Source of the DNA: Escallonia rubra
Taxonomy: Eukaryota > Streptophyta > Magnoliopsida > Escalloniales > Escalloniaceae
Direction: 5' to 3'
DNA: 64,000 bases
Assembly (NCBI GenBank): GCA_033065855.1
Contig: JAVXUO010002385.1
Span: 1 to 64,000 of the forward strand
In this document: positions 22,600-31,911 of the stretch, one piece after another
Layout: every line of letters starts with the position of its first letter
Numbering within the stretch: position 1 is the stretch's first letter
Notes under the pieces: generated by a model
Told to the model about the DNA's origin: nothing
The model's database searches: none
Seen by the model: only the letters and a program-made list of their open reading frames with translations
Position numbers and translations under genes: made by a program

Positions 22600-24806
22600 A
22601 TGTATGCTTACGTGTCAAGCTCGAACACCCCAGTAGATACTAGTGACCCTTATCAAGGGCAAACATTTCAAACATTGGAAGAAGCCGAAGAATGTTTTTG
22701 ATGGTATTTGTTGAGATTTGGTTTTGGCATTAGAATCAAGAAAACTAGAAAAAGTAACATAACCAAAAAAAATAATTTATTCTCTCTGTTATATGAGTGT
22801 CATAGAAGTAGGCACCTATTGCAAAATGAGAAACACGTCGGTAATGATGATAATGATAACGAAATAGGATATGCACCGCAAAGACGGGACTTCTTTGTGC
22901 GCACGAATTGTAAGGTCAAGATATTTGTAAGCCATAAACCCAAATAAGATCATTGGCTTATTACTAACTTGGAATTTGCACACAATCACCTGTTAGTAAT
23001 GCCTTCGAAGGTGAGTTTGATGCATCAACACAAGAAAATGAACAATGTCGCAAGGAGCCTGATTCACACAATGACTAACGCGCGAATAAGACCTACCTAT
23101 ATTATTAATTTTCTTGCCGAATAGGCTGGGGGAGTTCAAAACTTGAACTTCAACACGACAGACGTTCGTAACGTGGTCTAAACCTAAAGACAAGCCTCAT
23201 ATGAAATCAATGATGCTCAATGCACGACGAGCCTATTGAAGTGGATGCAAATGGAGGACCCGCAATTTACATACGAGTTTAATCTTGATGACGAGCACTT
23301 AGTTACAACAATTTTTTAGGTTGACAGTCGTTCGAGACTTGCTTATCAGCATTTTGGGATGTTGTGTCTTTCAATACCACCTATCGTACCAACAAGTACT
23401 CGATGGCTTTCGCTCTTTTCACAGACATTAATCATCATTATCACTCCATCCTGTTTAGGTTCGTAGTGTTAAGGGATGAGAGTGAGAGTTTTTTTTTTTT
23501 TTTGTATGGTTGTTTAAGATGTGACTGAAAGCCATGAACAACAAAGCACCTAAAGTTATCATTAGCGATCATAATTTGGAAAGAAGGAGGCTATTGCTAA
23601 TGTCTTTCCAAATATTCGACACAACTTGCGCACGTGGCGCATAAGCAACAAATACCTCGAACGTTTGCATCATGTGTATGCAAAATATCCAGACTTCAAA
23701 CAAGATTTTGACAGGTGTGTTTATAAGTAGTTAACGATTGAGGAATTTGAAGAGATGTAGGAAAAGCTTGTTAAGGATTACTCATTGCAAGACCACGAGT
23801 AGCTCCAACACTTGTATGAGCTCAAAGAGCAATATATTTGCGTTTATATGAGAAGGTACTTTTTGGCGAGTATGAAAACAACGGGCAGGGGTGAATCTAT
23901 GAATTCCATGTTCGAAAACTATGTAGGTACAAATACGAATTTGAAGAGTTTCGTCATAAGTGCCCAAAAAATGATTGCACATATATGCGTGAAAGAAAGG
24001 ACTGCGGACTTTGCAAGCACGTGGGAACAAAGAAGAAGGTTGTTTGAGTCCTCGCTGAAGGTGAATGGTGCAAAAGTCTATATGAAAGAGATACAATACC
24101 AAGTAGAGCTGCAAAATTGGGACGAAACATTATAAACAAGGTGGCAGAAAATTCTACACGTGAATACAATGTTTATTCATTGATGAACGACCTCGCCCCT
24201 GAGAAAGTGCGTGGACTGTATATGGTGAGCCATGACACAGAGACGGATTCGGTGACATGTGTTTGTAAGAAGTTTGAGTTCCATGGCATGCTTCGACACA
24301 TTCTATGATATTTCACTCAAAAGAATATCAAGGCAATCCCCGATAAATACGTCTTACCACGATGGACTAAGGTTGCAAACAAGTTGCGCAGTACCATTGC
24401 CTTTCCGGCGCATCCAATCATCTGGTGACAATGTTCCCACGTTTGTTCATAAAGGGTGCTGCTACAATGGCCGGATATAAACATCTCTGCGATCTAGCGG
24501 AGCAGTAAGAACCCATTGTTGACCAGTTTGAAGTAGCTTCAGTCAGCAATGCGATTGACACTGAGCCTACACAGGGATCAGAAGATGATGAGCCGGTTGA
24601 GGAAGTAGACAATGATATCCGACCTTTGGATCTAATTATATTTCAAACGAAAGGCTGCAAGAGATATATATACACGGATAAAGAGCTCTATTGAACAAGC
24701 AACCCAACCTGAAAAGCTTAAAAAATGTATGTTGTGTAACAAAATGACCAAGCATGACAAGCGGAACCATTACAAAGCATTGGGGATAAGTCCAGGGGGT
24801 TTGTAA
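22600..24806 (+). pseudogene. FAR1/MURA-type transposase, degenerate
   Basis: Transposase of the Mutator-like class from which the FHY3/FAR1 transcription factors were domesticated. The text starts at ATG 22600 with a FAR1-type zinc-binding DNA-binding domain (LEEAEECF, WYLLRFGFGIRIKKTRK, then FFVRTNCKVKIFV and AHNHLL). Next is the MULE catalytic core: WMQMEDPQFTYEF, AYQHFGDVVSF, TTYRTNKYSMAFALF, NHHYHSILF. Then a SWIM zinc finger (VTCVCKKFEFHGMLRHIL), IPDKYVLPRWTK and a C-terminal zinc knuckle (CMLCNKMTKHDKRNHY). Many stops and frameshifts are needed to read this. The first catalytic Asp of the usual FDTTYRTNKY motif is Asn here. It is dead as an enzyme. Confidence 0.85.
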
Positions 24807-25019
24807 GACGAGGAAGAAGATGAAGTGGACCTTTAGTCTATGGACTTTGTAATAATCTTTTATGACATCAAGTCTGTGGATGTTGTATTTGAATTATAGA
24901 CTTTGTAACCAAAGATTTTCCAAGGCTACCACCAAATGTTTTTTTCATGAACACTGTTTTCTTACCATCGAAATTTCAATGTACTTTTACAATGACCAGT
25001 TTAGCTTTGTAGAAACATT

Positions 25020-25055
25020 AAACCGTCTGCTAGATAGTCTAGCGGATGGCCAAAC
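25020..25055. repeat. Internal hairpin of terminal type
   Basis: CCGTCTGCTAGATAGTCTAGCGGATGG is a near-perfect palindrome of the same design as those in the element's ends, but located between the transposase and the PMD gene. It may be a shared 3' signal, a relic of an inner terminus, or a transposase binding site. Confidence 0.5.
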
Positions 25056-25825
25056 AAAAACATTGTCCTCTACCATTGCCATTCTCCACAAAGCAATCTA
25101 TAATAAAACACATCCAACATAAAAACACGGAGATACACATTTGCCCTATCTCTCACTCGACGCATCAGAAGCTTGATGTAGGCAGTCCACACTACTTTTC
25201 GAGCATAGTGAAGGGGCTCGCTAAAGTATCATTAGTGGACTAGCACATATTTTGCCGACTTCAGAGGCTTCAGCGGATGACCTTTGGGATATATCAGATT
25301 GACAGGGGGATCGACCAGGGGATATTATCCTCCTTGAGGCTCCTCGAGTATCCCAAGGCAGGAAGTGGAAGGTTCCGACCATATGACAAGCGACAATAAC
25401 TTAGAGAGGTTAAAGTTCACTAAGTCAAACTCTTGTGTGACTTGACTTCGAGTAGCTGGTGTAAACTCCGAGTCCCCAAGCAAAGCAAACGAGAGCTGAC
25501 TCAACTCGTCCTAATGAACCATTCCCATACCCAATGGCGGCCCCAAGCATCACCCATTCTAGCTATGGAGGGACCACCAATTCCCTCGCTTACCCCTGAA
25601 CTCTGCCCCGAGGGATCACCGTATCTCTCACTCACATGGGAAGATCCACTCCGAGGGATCACAGTGTACCACGGGAGCGAAGATTCCCTCCCATGGCATC
25701 TAGTAGATCCTTCTGCTTACTTAGTTTCTTGAAGAAGGCGAGTGAGGCATTAACCCACATCCAATTAAATCATAAAGCAACTTTAAACACGAACGAGATT
25801 GAATGAAAAACTTACGAGATCAAAT

Positions 25826-27400
25826 TCAATTGAAATCCATTGGGAAACTTATGAGCTCGAATGCTCTACGCTCATCAATTTGACCCCTACGAAAATATTT
25901 TTTGCCTCTTGTACACGACGCTGGGGCTATTTTCTTTCGAGTGATGCAGTAGTACCATCCCAGATACTGCTCGATGCTGACCATAAGGTCGAGCTCCGAC
26001 ACAATAGCTGCCAGCGTGTCTTGCCAAGAATCCCACAGTTTAAGTTCGACATTGCTTAATTCGAGTGCATCCACCTGCCCGAACCGCTGTACACCCCGTG
26101 GATTCCTGTTAACCCTCATGGCTGGGGTATTAACTAGCAACCCCTGTAGGCACTCAAAATGGCGATGACGCATGGCACGATCCGGTAGTTGCCACTCGAC
26201 GATCTCCCAATGGTTTAATGGAGTTCGTTGTAACCCAGAGAGCATAAATACAAACAACTCTGCCACCTGTCCCTCCAAATATTTGTACGGCGCCCAACAC
26301 ATTTGGCCTGGAGACAGCGAATCGAACTCCTCCCGATAGAATACAATGTTGTGATAAGGATCATCTCTCTTAGGGTAGTGGCTCTCTTTTTGACTGTACT
26401 CCCAAGCGCGCAACCGAGGCCACATATTATCGGTTCCCTCCCTACAACGGGGTACGCCGACACTGAAGTGTTCATAAAACCACACCTAAGAACAAAGACA
26501 AATTAGGGTTGTATTGTAAAAATTTATCATGCACTGACTAATAAAAAATATCAAAAATGTAATTAAAAAGAGTTATATGATATACCTACAACAATGAGAG
26601 ATATGCACATATAGCTTTGCAATCGGGCCTCGTTGCCTTATACAATGCGCGATACAAATATGCAAGTGTTGTTGCACCCCACCAAGCTTACTCCCCAACC
26701 TCTTGCAGGTTACCCAACAGAGCTAAATATTTGTATTGAACCTTGTTCTTTGTCGTCATTGGGAATAGAATTGCCCCCATCACACACAGCAGGAAAGCCT
26801 GTGTATCATAAGCATCTCCTCCGTGTAGTTTTCTGGCAAAACCTTGAAGTTTTCTACCAACCACTTCAACTTTATTCCACCATGCCCAAATTCATTCTCG
26901 GGTATCGAACCAAAGAAGTTCTTAACAACTCTCTTATTTGTTGCGGAAACCCTAGCAAAAATAACTGACAGTCACGTTGGGTAACCCTAAGATGTATCCT
27001 ACATCTTCTAAGGTTATTGTCATCTCTCCAAGAGGGAAGTGAAAAGTTCACTTCTCTACCGTTTAAGAGCACCTATTAAGGCCCTGTCAAGTTGCTAAAA
27101 GATATTGCCATAAGTAAAAATCCCAAAACCCATTTTACGCAACAATTTTTTTGGGTTTTGTTCAATCGCCACTCTCCGAATTGTCCGGTTACTTCTACTG
27201 TGATAAGTGTTACTCTTTCCTACAAATAAATAAAGACTATTTAAGCAAATCAAAAGGTATAGAATGTTCATAAAAGTAAAAAAAAAATAAACAAAAAAAA
27301 AGTATCTTATTTGTTTATTCCAGATGAATGTACTAATATGATTTGCTTGGTTGCACAATACAGAGAGATCTTCTAGTCTGAGGTTAAAGGCCATTTTTTG
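25826..27400 (-). pseudogene. Plant mobile domain (PMD) gene, degenerate
   Basis: PMD (aminotransferase-like) proteins occur in plant genomes both as MAIN/MAIL-type nuclear proteins and inside transposons. Reading from 27400 down, the N-terminal part gives LDRALIGAL, then NFSLPLGEMTITLEDVGYIL (27060-26990), then after frameshifts FLLCVMGAILFP, YKYLALLGNLQEVGE and TLAYLYRALYKATR. The last exon, 26485-25826, is a clean 219-codon frame with FYREEFDSLSPGQMCWAPY, VEWQLPDRAMRHRHFECLQG and a C-terminal tail. Order and spacing match the PMD family. Stops upstream indicate decay. It converges on the transposase. A further degenerate tail may extend to about 25430. Confidence 0.8.
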
Positions 27401-28098
27401 CGACTGAAATTATACACAAACGTCAAGATTGAAAGTTTCTAACAAACATTGGCAAATTACCAACGCTAGTACATGCATAATACATCATCTACACACACAC
27501 ACATACATAAATACACATCTATACATACATAATACATAATGAAAATCATGCGTAACACTCATAAACTCTAGAATATACACAAATAAAGTATTAGTTTGTG
27601 AACATACGTGATTAATTAGACGATTTAAGGACTTCTTGAGAAGATTACGCACAGATCTATTTGCTAGCATCGCTTGAAAGATAGGGAAGAAGAAAGAAGA
27701 AGACTTTCGAAATTAAGGGTTTGGTCTATTTAAATACACCGTCCGTTATATTATCTAGCAGACGAGTATAAGTTGGATAAAGACAAACTGTCACTCCGTC
27801 TGCTACATTATCAAGCGGATGGTAAGAGGTTGGATAAGGACAATATGTCCCACCGTCTGCTAGATAATGTAGCGGACGGAGAGGGACATATGTGACATGT
27901 TGTCAACCAAAAGTCGTCCGCTGCACAGTGTAGCAGACGACTTTTTGGTTGACAAATGTCAGCGTAAAAAAAGTTGTCCGCTACACAGTGTAGTGGACGG
28001 TTAGATTAAAAAAAAAAAAAACTAGATTTGGGTCATCCGTACTTTAAAGAGGGATGGCCAAATCGCGCAGGCAATTTACCCGAAGTTGCCCGCACGGT

Positions 28099-28101
<3 letters not shown>

Positions 28102-28144
<43 letters not shown>
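28102..28144. repeat. (TA)n microsatellite between two elements
   Basis: An uninterrupted TA dinucleotide run separates the right end of the large Mutator-like element from the left end of the Pack element. A second (TA)n run (29637-29675) flanks the Pack element on the right, suggesting insertion into a TA tract or expansion at the target site. Confidence 0.9.
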
Positions 28145-28146
<2 letters not shown>

Positions 28147-28659
28147 GAGCTGATCCCTTGACCGCGTAGGCAAAATAGGATATCTTGCCAGCGCGATCTG
28201 GCCGTCCATCCCGAAGGGATGGACGGTCCAGATCACTTTTTTTTGCGGCGCTGTCAGTCGTCCGCTACACTGTGTAGCGGACGGATCTTTTTACCTTTTT
28301 GCCCCTCCGCCCCGTCCGCTACACTGTATCGCGGACGGACTTTTTTTTAATTTTTTTTAAGCTCGTCCGCTACATTATGTAGCGGACAAGTTTTTCTAAC
28401 ATAAATGACAGTCTGTTACGTCCGCTACATTATGTAGCGGACAAGTAGACAGACAATACTTTTTCTTCCTCTTTTTCGGTCCTTTCTCTCATTGTCCTTA
28501 TGACATCTCTCTCTCTCTCTCTCTCTCTCTCGTTTCTCTCACTGTCCTTTCTCTTACATATACATATAATCTCATGCCGCTGCACCTCTCCATGATCCAA
28601 CCGGCGGAGATGACGACGGCCTCGTCTCAGATTAGCTCGCCGGACACAATCAAACCATG

Positions 28660-28857
28660 TGGTCCCTATAAAAGTTGGTGCATCTTCCCTCCCTCCCGCC
28701 AGTTCTGCTTCTACTCTTCCTCTCAAAACCTCTGCATTCCATTTTCTGGGTTCCATGGAAAATCCAGCGACACTTTAGGAAACAAGGCATAGTGGGGCCC
28801 AGCTACCGTCCCATTGTCGGGAACTCGCGGAGATCAGCAACACTTCAAAACCTCTAA
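28660..28857 (+). pseudogene. Captured cytochrome P450 N-terminal fragment
   Basis: The plus strand encodes a hydrophobic stretch (LPPVLLLLFLSKPLH) followed by FWVPWKIQRHFRKQGI and GPSYRPIVGNS. This is the membrane anchor, hinge and proline-rich segment typical of CYP72-clan P450s (CYP709/CYP714/CYP734-like). These normally have about 500 residues; the heme-binding Cys region is absent. The fragment ends at a stop at 28855-28857 and has no ATG at its beginning. It is a captured exon-1 piece inside the Pack element. Confidence 0.75.
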
Positions 28858-28975
28858 AGGAGCAAAATGACAGAAGTTACGAGGAGCCAAATGACAGAAC
28901 TTCGAACGCCTACACGCCTTGGGTGCCAGATCCGGTCACCGGTTACTACCGGCCAGAGAATCGGGCCAAGGAACT
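28855..28975 (+). pseudogene. Captured LEA5/SAG21-type fragment
   Basis: In another frame immediately after the P450 piece the plus strand reads YTPWVPDPVTGYYRPENRA followed by KELDP. W-PDPVTGYYRPEN is the conserved C-terminal motif of the LEA_3 family (SAG21/LEA5, small organellar stress proteins of about 100 residues). Only this C-terminal piece is present. The P450 and LEA frames are out of register, so no fusion protein is formed. Confidence 0.75.
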
Positions 28976-29029
28976 TGATCCCCCAGGAATTTTCAGACTC
29001 GATCCCCTAGGAATTCGGTCCTCCGTCTC

Positions 29030-29252
29030 TTTGACTCTTCTACTGAATTTCTTTTTTCCATTCAGCTTCGCAGCGTGGTCGTCGTTACTCTCCCGCGAAT
29101 GGAGGAGCGGAACGCGAGTCGATGACGCCGGAATCGCGCTGTGCTACACGGTGACGCCGGCTCGTCTCTGGCGCCAGTTCAAGCAGCTCGAGTCGCTGAA
29201 GCTCAATTCGGTGAGGCAGAGAAAAGAGATGGGAAGGAGAGAGACAGAGTAA
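29030..29252 (+). other. Unidentified GC-rich segment in Pack element
   Basis: This higher-GC segment carries an open frame on the plus strand (FAAWSSLLSREWRSG, then LWRQFKQLESLKLNS). Composition is unlike the AT-rich surroundings and like the two identified host fragments, so a third captured gene is likely. I do not recognise the family, and coding direction is not certain. Confidence 0.4.
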
Positions 29253-29633
29253 GAGTCAAAGAGTCATAAATTGATGATAAAGAGAGACAGAGATGTCAGG
29301 AAAATTAATGGAAGAATGAGAAAAATGAACTGAAAACTTGTCCGCTACATAATGTAGCGGACGTAACAGACTGTCATTTATGTTAGAAAAACTTGTCCGC
29401 TACATAATGTAGCGGACGAGCTTAAAAAAAATTAAAAAAAAGTCCGTCCGCGATACAGTGTAGCGGACGGGGCGGAGGGGCAAAAAGGTAAAAAGATCCG
29501 TCCGCTACACAGTGTAGCGGACGACTGACAGCGCCGCAAAAAAAGTGATCTGGACCGTCCATCCCTTCGGGATGGACGGCCAGATCGCGCTGGCAAGATA
29601 TCCTATTTTGCCTACGCGGTCAAGGGATCAGCT

Positions 29634-29677
<44 letters not shown>

Positions 29678-29699
29678 CCCACTTGGCATGCCTATTCTT

Positions 29700-30610
29700 A
29701 TGTCATATGGCATTCAACCATCCAAACAAATTTCATTTTTCTATCTCTTCCACGTTAACATGTCTTACTTAAAAACTCTCTCTCTCCCCTTTAATTCTCT
29801 ATTTATATCACTCTCTGAAGTTGATCCGCAGTCGAGTTTCTCACCTGTTACATACTTATATATGTTTGCTACTGCTAGATTTGATGTGCCCATCATTCAA
29901 TCTATATACTATATGTTGTGGATGAGGTTTGGAACAATTTGATTGGCTCGCTAACAGATCTACACAGCACAAGTAACGCTGGTGACTCGCTTGAAGAGCT
30001 TCGAGCAGAGGATTTCCGATGTTAAAATCAGTGAATGTTTGAAGAAGGTATATGAGTACTTTTAGATTGTAGTTCTTACCTTATTCTTTCTGCTGAACTT
30101 CCTTTATATATCCTTTGTATTAAAGGGTAGTTATGTCCCTTTAATGTGGAGTTACCAAAATTAATGGGTGGTTTTTATTCATAGTGGGCGAATGGGGGCG
30201 AGTGGGAGAAATGCCACTCCCCCCTCCCCGACTCCAAGAAAAGTGGGACAGTTTCATAGACTTCTGATAGTGTCAGGTCGTTCCCTCGTTGGATGTGTAT
30301 TTTACCCATATCACTATATCTATTTGAATTCAATTAGTAGCTTTTTTGCCTTCCAAACTTTTAATCCTCTTTTTTTTTTTAGAATTTTTCGTTTCTAAAA
30401 TATTACTAGATAGGAGTTAAGCTCGTGATTTATTATTAGGCCTACGCCTATAATAATAATAATAATAAATATAATAATAAGAATAATGATAATGATAATA
30501 ATAAATCTTACTTATTAGTGAAGTTCAAATACAATAAACAAAAGGGTTATAGAAATGGAGTGTCTAAAAGATAGGCTTTGCTCAACTTTTTCTTATTTGG
30601 ACTGCTTGTG
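29700..30610. other. Intergenic stretch, no gene recognised
   Basis: It holds the first copy of a direct repeat (29818-29897, see 32079) and an (AAT)n-like microsatellite at about 30448-30505. No gene is recognised. Confidence 0.45.
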
Positions 30611-30619
30611 CCGACAATT

Positions 30620-30970
30620 ATGGTGCGTGAGCTCTTAAGCCAGTATGATATTATCTTGAGCAACCTTCTCGGAGTAAAACCATTTTTGAAAATGGGAGAC
30701 ATGAGTGTCGATGACTTCCTTCAGTCTGTTAACGGGTACTTTTGCATTGATTTTGTAAATGACATTGCCGAGATTGATCGGTCAGAAGTCCTTCACCGAA
30801 GAAGATTTAAGATTCTTCGATACCAAGGTGATGAAAGTCTAATTTACCTCTCGGAGAAGGCGACCGGAGCTAAGGACTTTGTTAGTGTAGTTGCGACGAC
30901 AGAGGACTCAAGATGGATCCGCTGTCCCATTGAATCAATTAGGCCGGACACGTTTAAGTGGGCTTTTTGA
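30620..30970 (+). CDS. Unrecognised 116-residue ORF
   Basis: Starting at ATG 30620 (MVRELLSQYDIILSNLLG), the frame stays open for 116 codons with normal amino-acid composition, including an acidic/aliphatic middle (MSVDDFLQSVNGYF, FVNDIAEIDRSEV) and a charged end (RWIRCPIESIRPDTFKWAF). I do not recognise a family. No signal peptide or membrane segment is evident after this ATG. It lies 180 bases upstream of the cystatin-like gene on the same strand. It could be an independent small gene, an exon of a larger one, or a relic. Confidence 0.4.
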   Translation: MVRELLSQYDIILSNLLGVKPFLKMGDMSVDDFLQSVNGYFCIDFVNDIAEIDRSEVLHRRRFKILRYQGDESLIYLSEKATGAKDFVSVVATTEDSRWIRCPIESIRPDTFKWAF

Positions 30971-31149
30971 TGCGTCCGAAGGTTTCTCTTGCCTTGCAAA
31001 AATTGAGGATGGTCACGTGTGAGACACGCTCAACCGCAAACGAGTATTGGCACGTTGGGAATTTCAGATAAAGGCGAACAAAAAAAATTGGAGGAACAAA
31101 GGTGGTTGTCGTTAGGGCTACGGTTAGGGTTTTCGATTTGATTGCGATC

Positions 31150-31911
31150 ATGCCGTCGGGGATTGTTTTCACTCGATCGACGGGCGAAACAGTTGCCAGA
31201 AAGAGACTCTCAGGCAAGAGGAAGTGTGATGATGGTGAGGAGGAGTATGCGGGCCGTGGATGCAGCAAGAAATGGGAATATCCAGAGTCTAAGTTGGTGG
31301 ATTTTTGGGGGGATCGCGTCTCCGTCAAGCAGTTGTTCGATCACCACAAGCAAATCGAAGAAACCGGTGTATGTCCGAAATCCAAATTACTCGCGCTGTG
31401 TGTGATTTTTGTTGATTACATGGTTGGTTAATTATGTAGTTTGATTCTTCCAAATTAATGATCGTATTATATGCAGGGATTCGATGTTGATTATGTGCGC
31501 GGCAGTAATTCGGTCCTCGGGATGATTCAACCGCTCGATGATGACTCTGGTTTTTACCCGGAGGTTGAACCTAGTTCCAAATTAGCGATCGAGGACTATA
31601 ACAAAAAGCATGTGAGTAGTATTGAAAATTTGCTCTTTCACTCATAGAAGTGTTGTGTTTCTTTTCTCTATGAAGTTTATCACTGAGCACTTTTTTTTTC
31701 CCTCTTTTTTCCCCCATGAATAATGCAGGGTACCAAATACGAGTTTGAGAAGGTTGTTAAGGTGAATTCGCAGGTTGTTGTTGGCGTGATGTTCTACATT
31801 ACTTTTGAGGCCAAGGATGCCGATGGTCAGGTTACACCATTCCAAGCTAAGGTTGTGACCTTTATGGGCAAATTGGAGGTTGTCTCTTGTGAGAAGAAGC
31901 TTGCTAAGTGA
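31150..31911 (+). CDS. Cystatin-like domain protein, three exons
   Basis: Exons 31150-31368, 31477-31611 and 31729-31911. The donors are GTATGT and GTGAGT, both acceptors are CAG, and the joined frame is 537 bases (178 residues). The N-terminal 70 residues are basic then acidic (ARKRLSGKRKCDDGEEEY). The middle has GFDVDYVRGS. From about residue 105 the text fits the cystatin fold: LAIEDYNKKHGTKYEFEKVV followed by KVNSQVVVGVMFYITFEAKD. QVVVG corresponds to the QxVxG loop by which plant cystatins block papain-type proteases, but the long N-terminus and lack of the usual N-terminal Gly-Gly context mean protease inhibition is unproven; plants also have cystatin-fold proteins of unknown role. An in-frame GTG frame extends upstream; ATG 31150 is the first methionine. 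No promoter motif was identified. Confidence 0.75.

Larger units (their letters stand above)
21756..28101. mobile_element. Mutator-like element with FAR1 transposase and PMD
   Basis: Terminal inverted repeats: the left end contains TTGACCGCGCGGGAAACTTC near 21772 and the right end, on the other strand from 28101, TTGACCGTGCGGGCAACTTC; both continue with GGGTAA, CGCGAT and a T-run. The left end also keeps GCTGAT, matching the GGGAGCTGAT start of the Pack element; on the right this outer part is replaced by a (TA)n tract. Inside each end are several short palindromes built on GTCCGCTAC/GTAGCGGAC. The 6.3-kb element carries a transposase (22600-24806, +) and a PMD gene (25826-27400, -) facing each other. 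Both ORFs are broken, so the element is no longer autonomous. No clear 9-bp TSD could be read. Confidence 0.8.
28145..29636. mobile_element. Pack-type element with 300-bp inverted repeats
   Basis: Left arm 28145-28446 and right arm 29336-29636 are nearly perfect inverted copies, starting GGGAGCTGATCCCTTGACCG. Each arm contains four to five perfect short palindromes of the type GTCCGCTACA...TGTAGCGGAC, plus GTCCATCCC...GGGATGGAC. The 0.9-kb interior is unrelated to the arms and includes recognisable pieces of at least two host genes (P450 and LEA5). The arms' blocks match the termini of the neighbouring FAR1/PMD element, the likely source of transposase. The arms' near-identity implies a relatively recent insertion. 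Confidence 0.88.

Noticed and set aside
28430..28756. 108-codon minus ORF in the Pack element
   Set aside because: It is the antisense of the P450/leader fragment plus a (TC)n repeat; the plus strand gives the recognisable protein.
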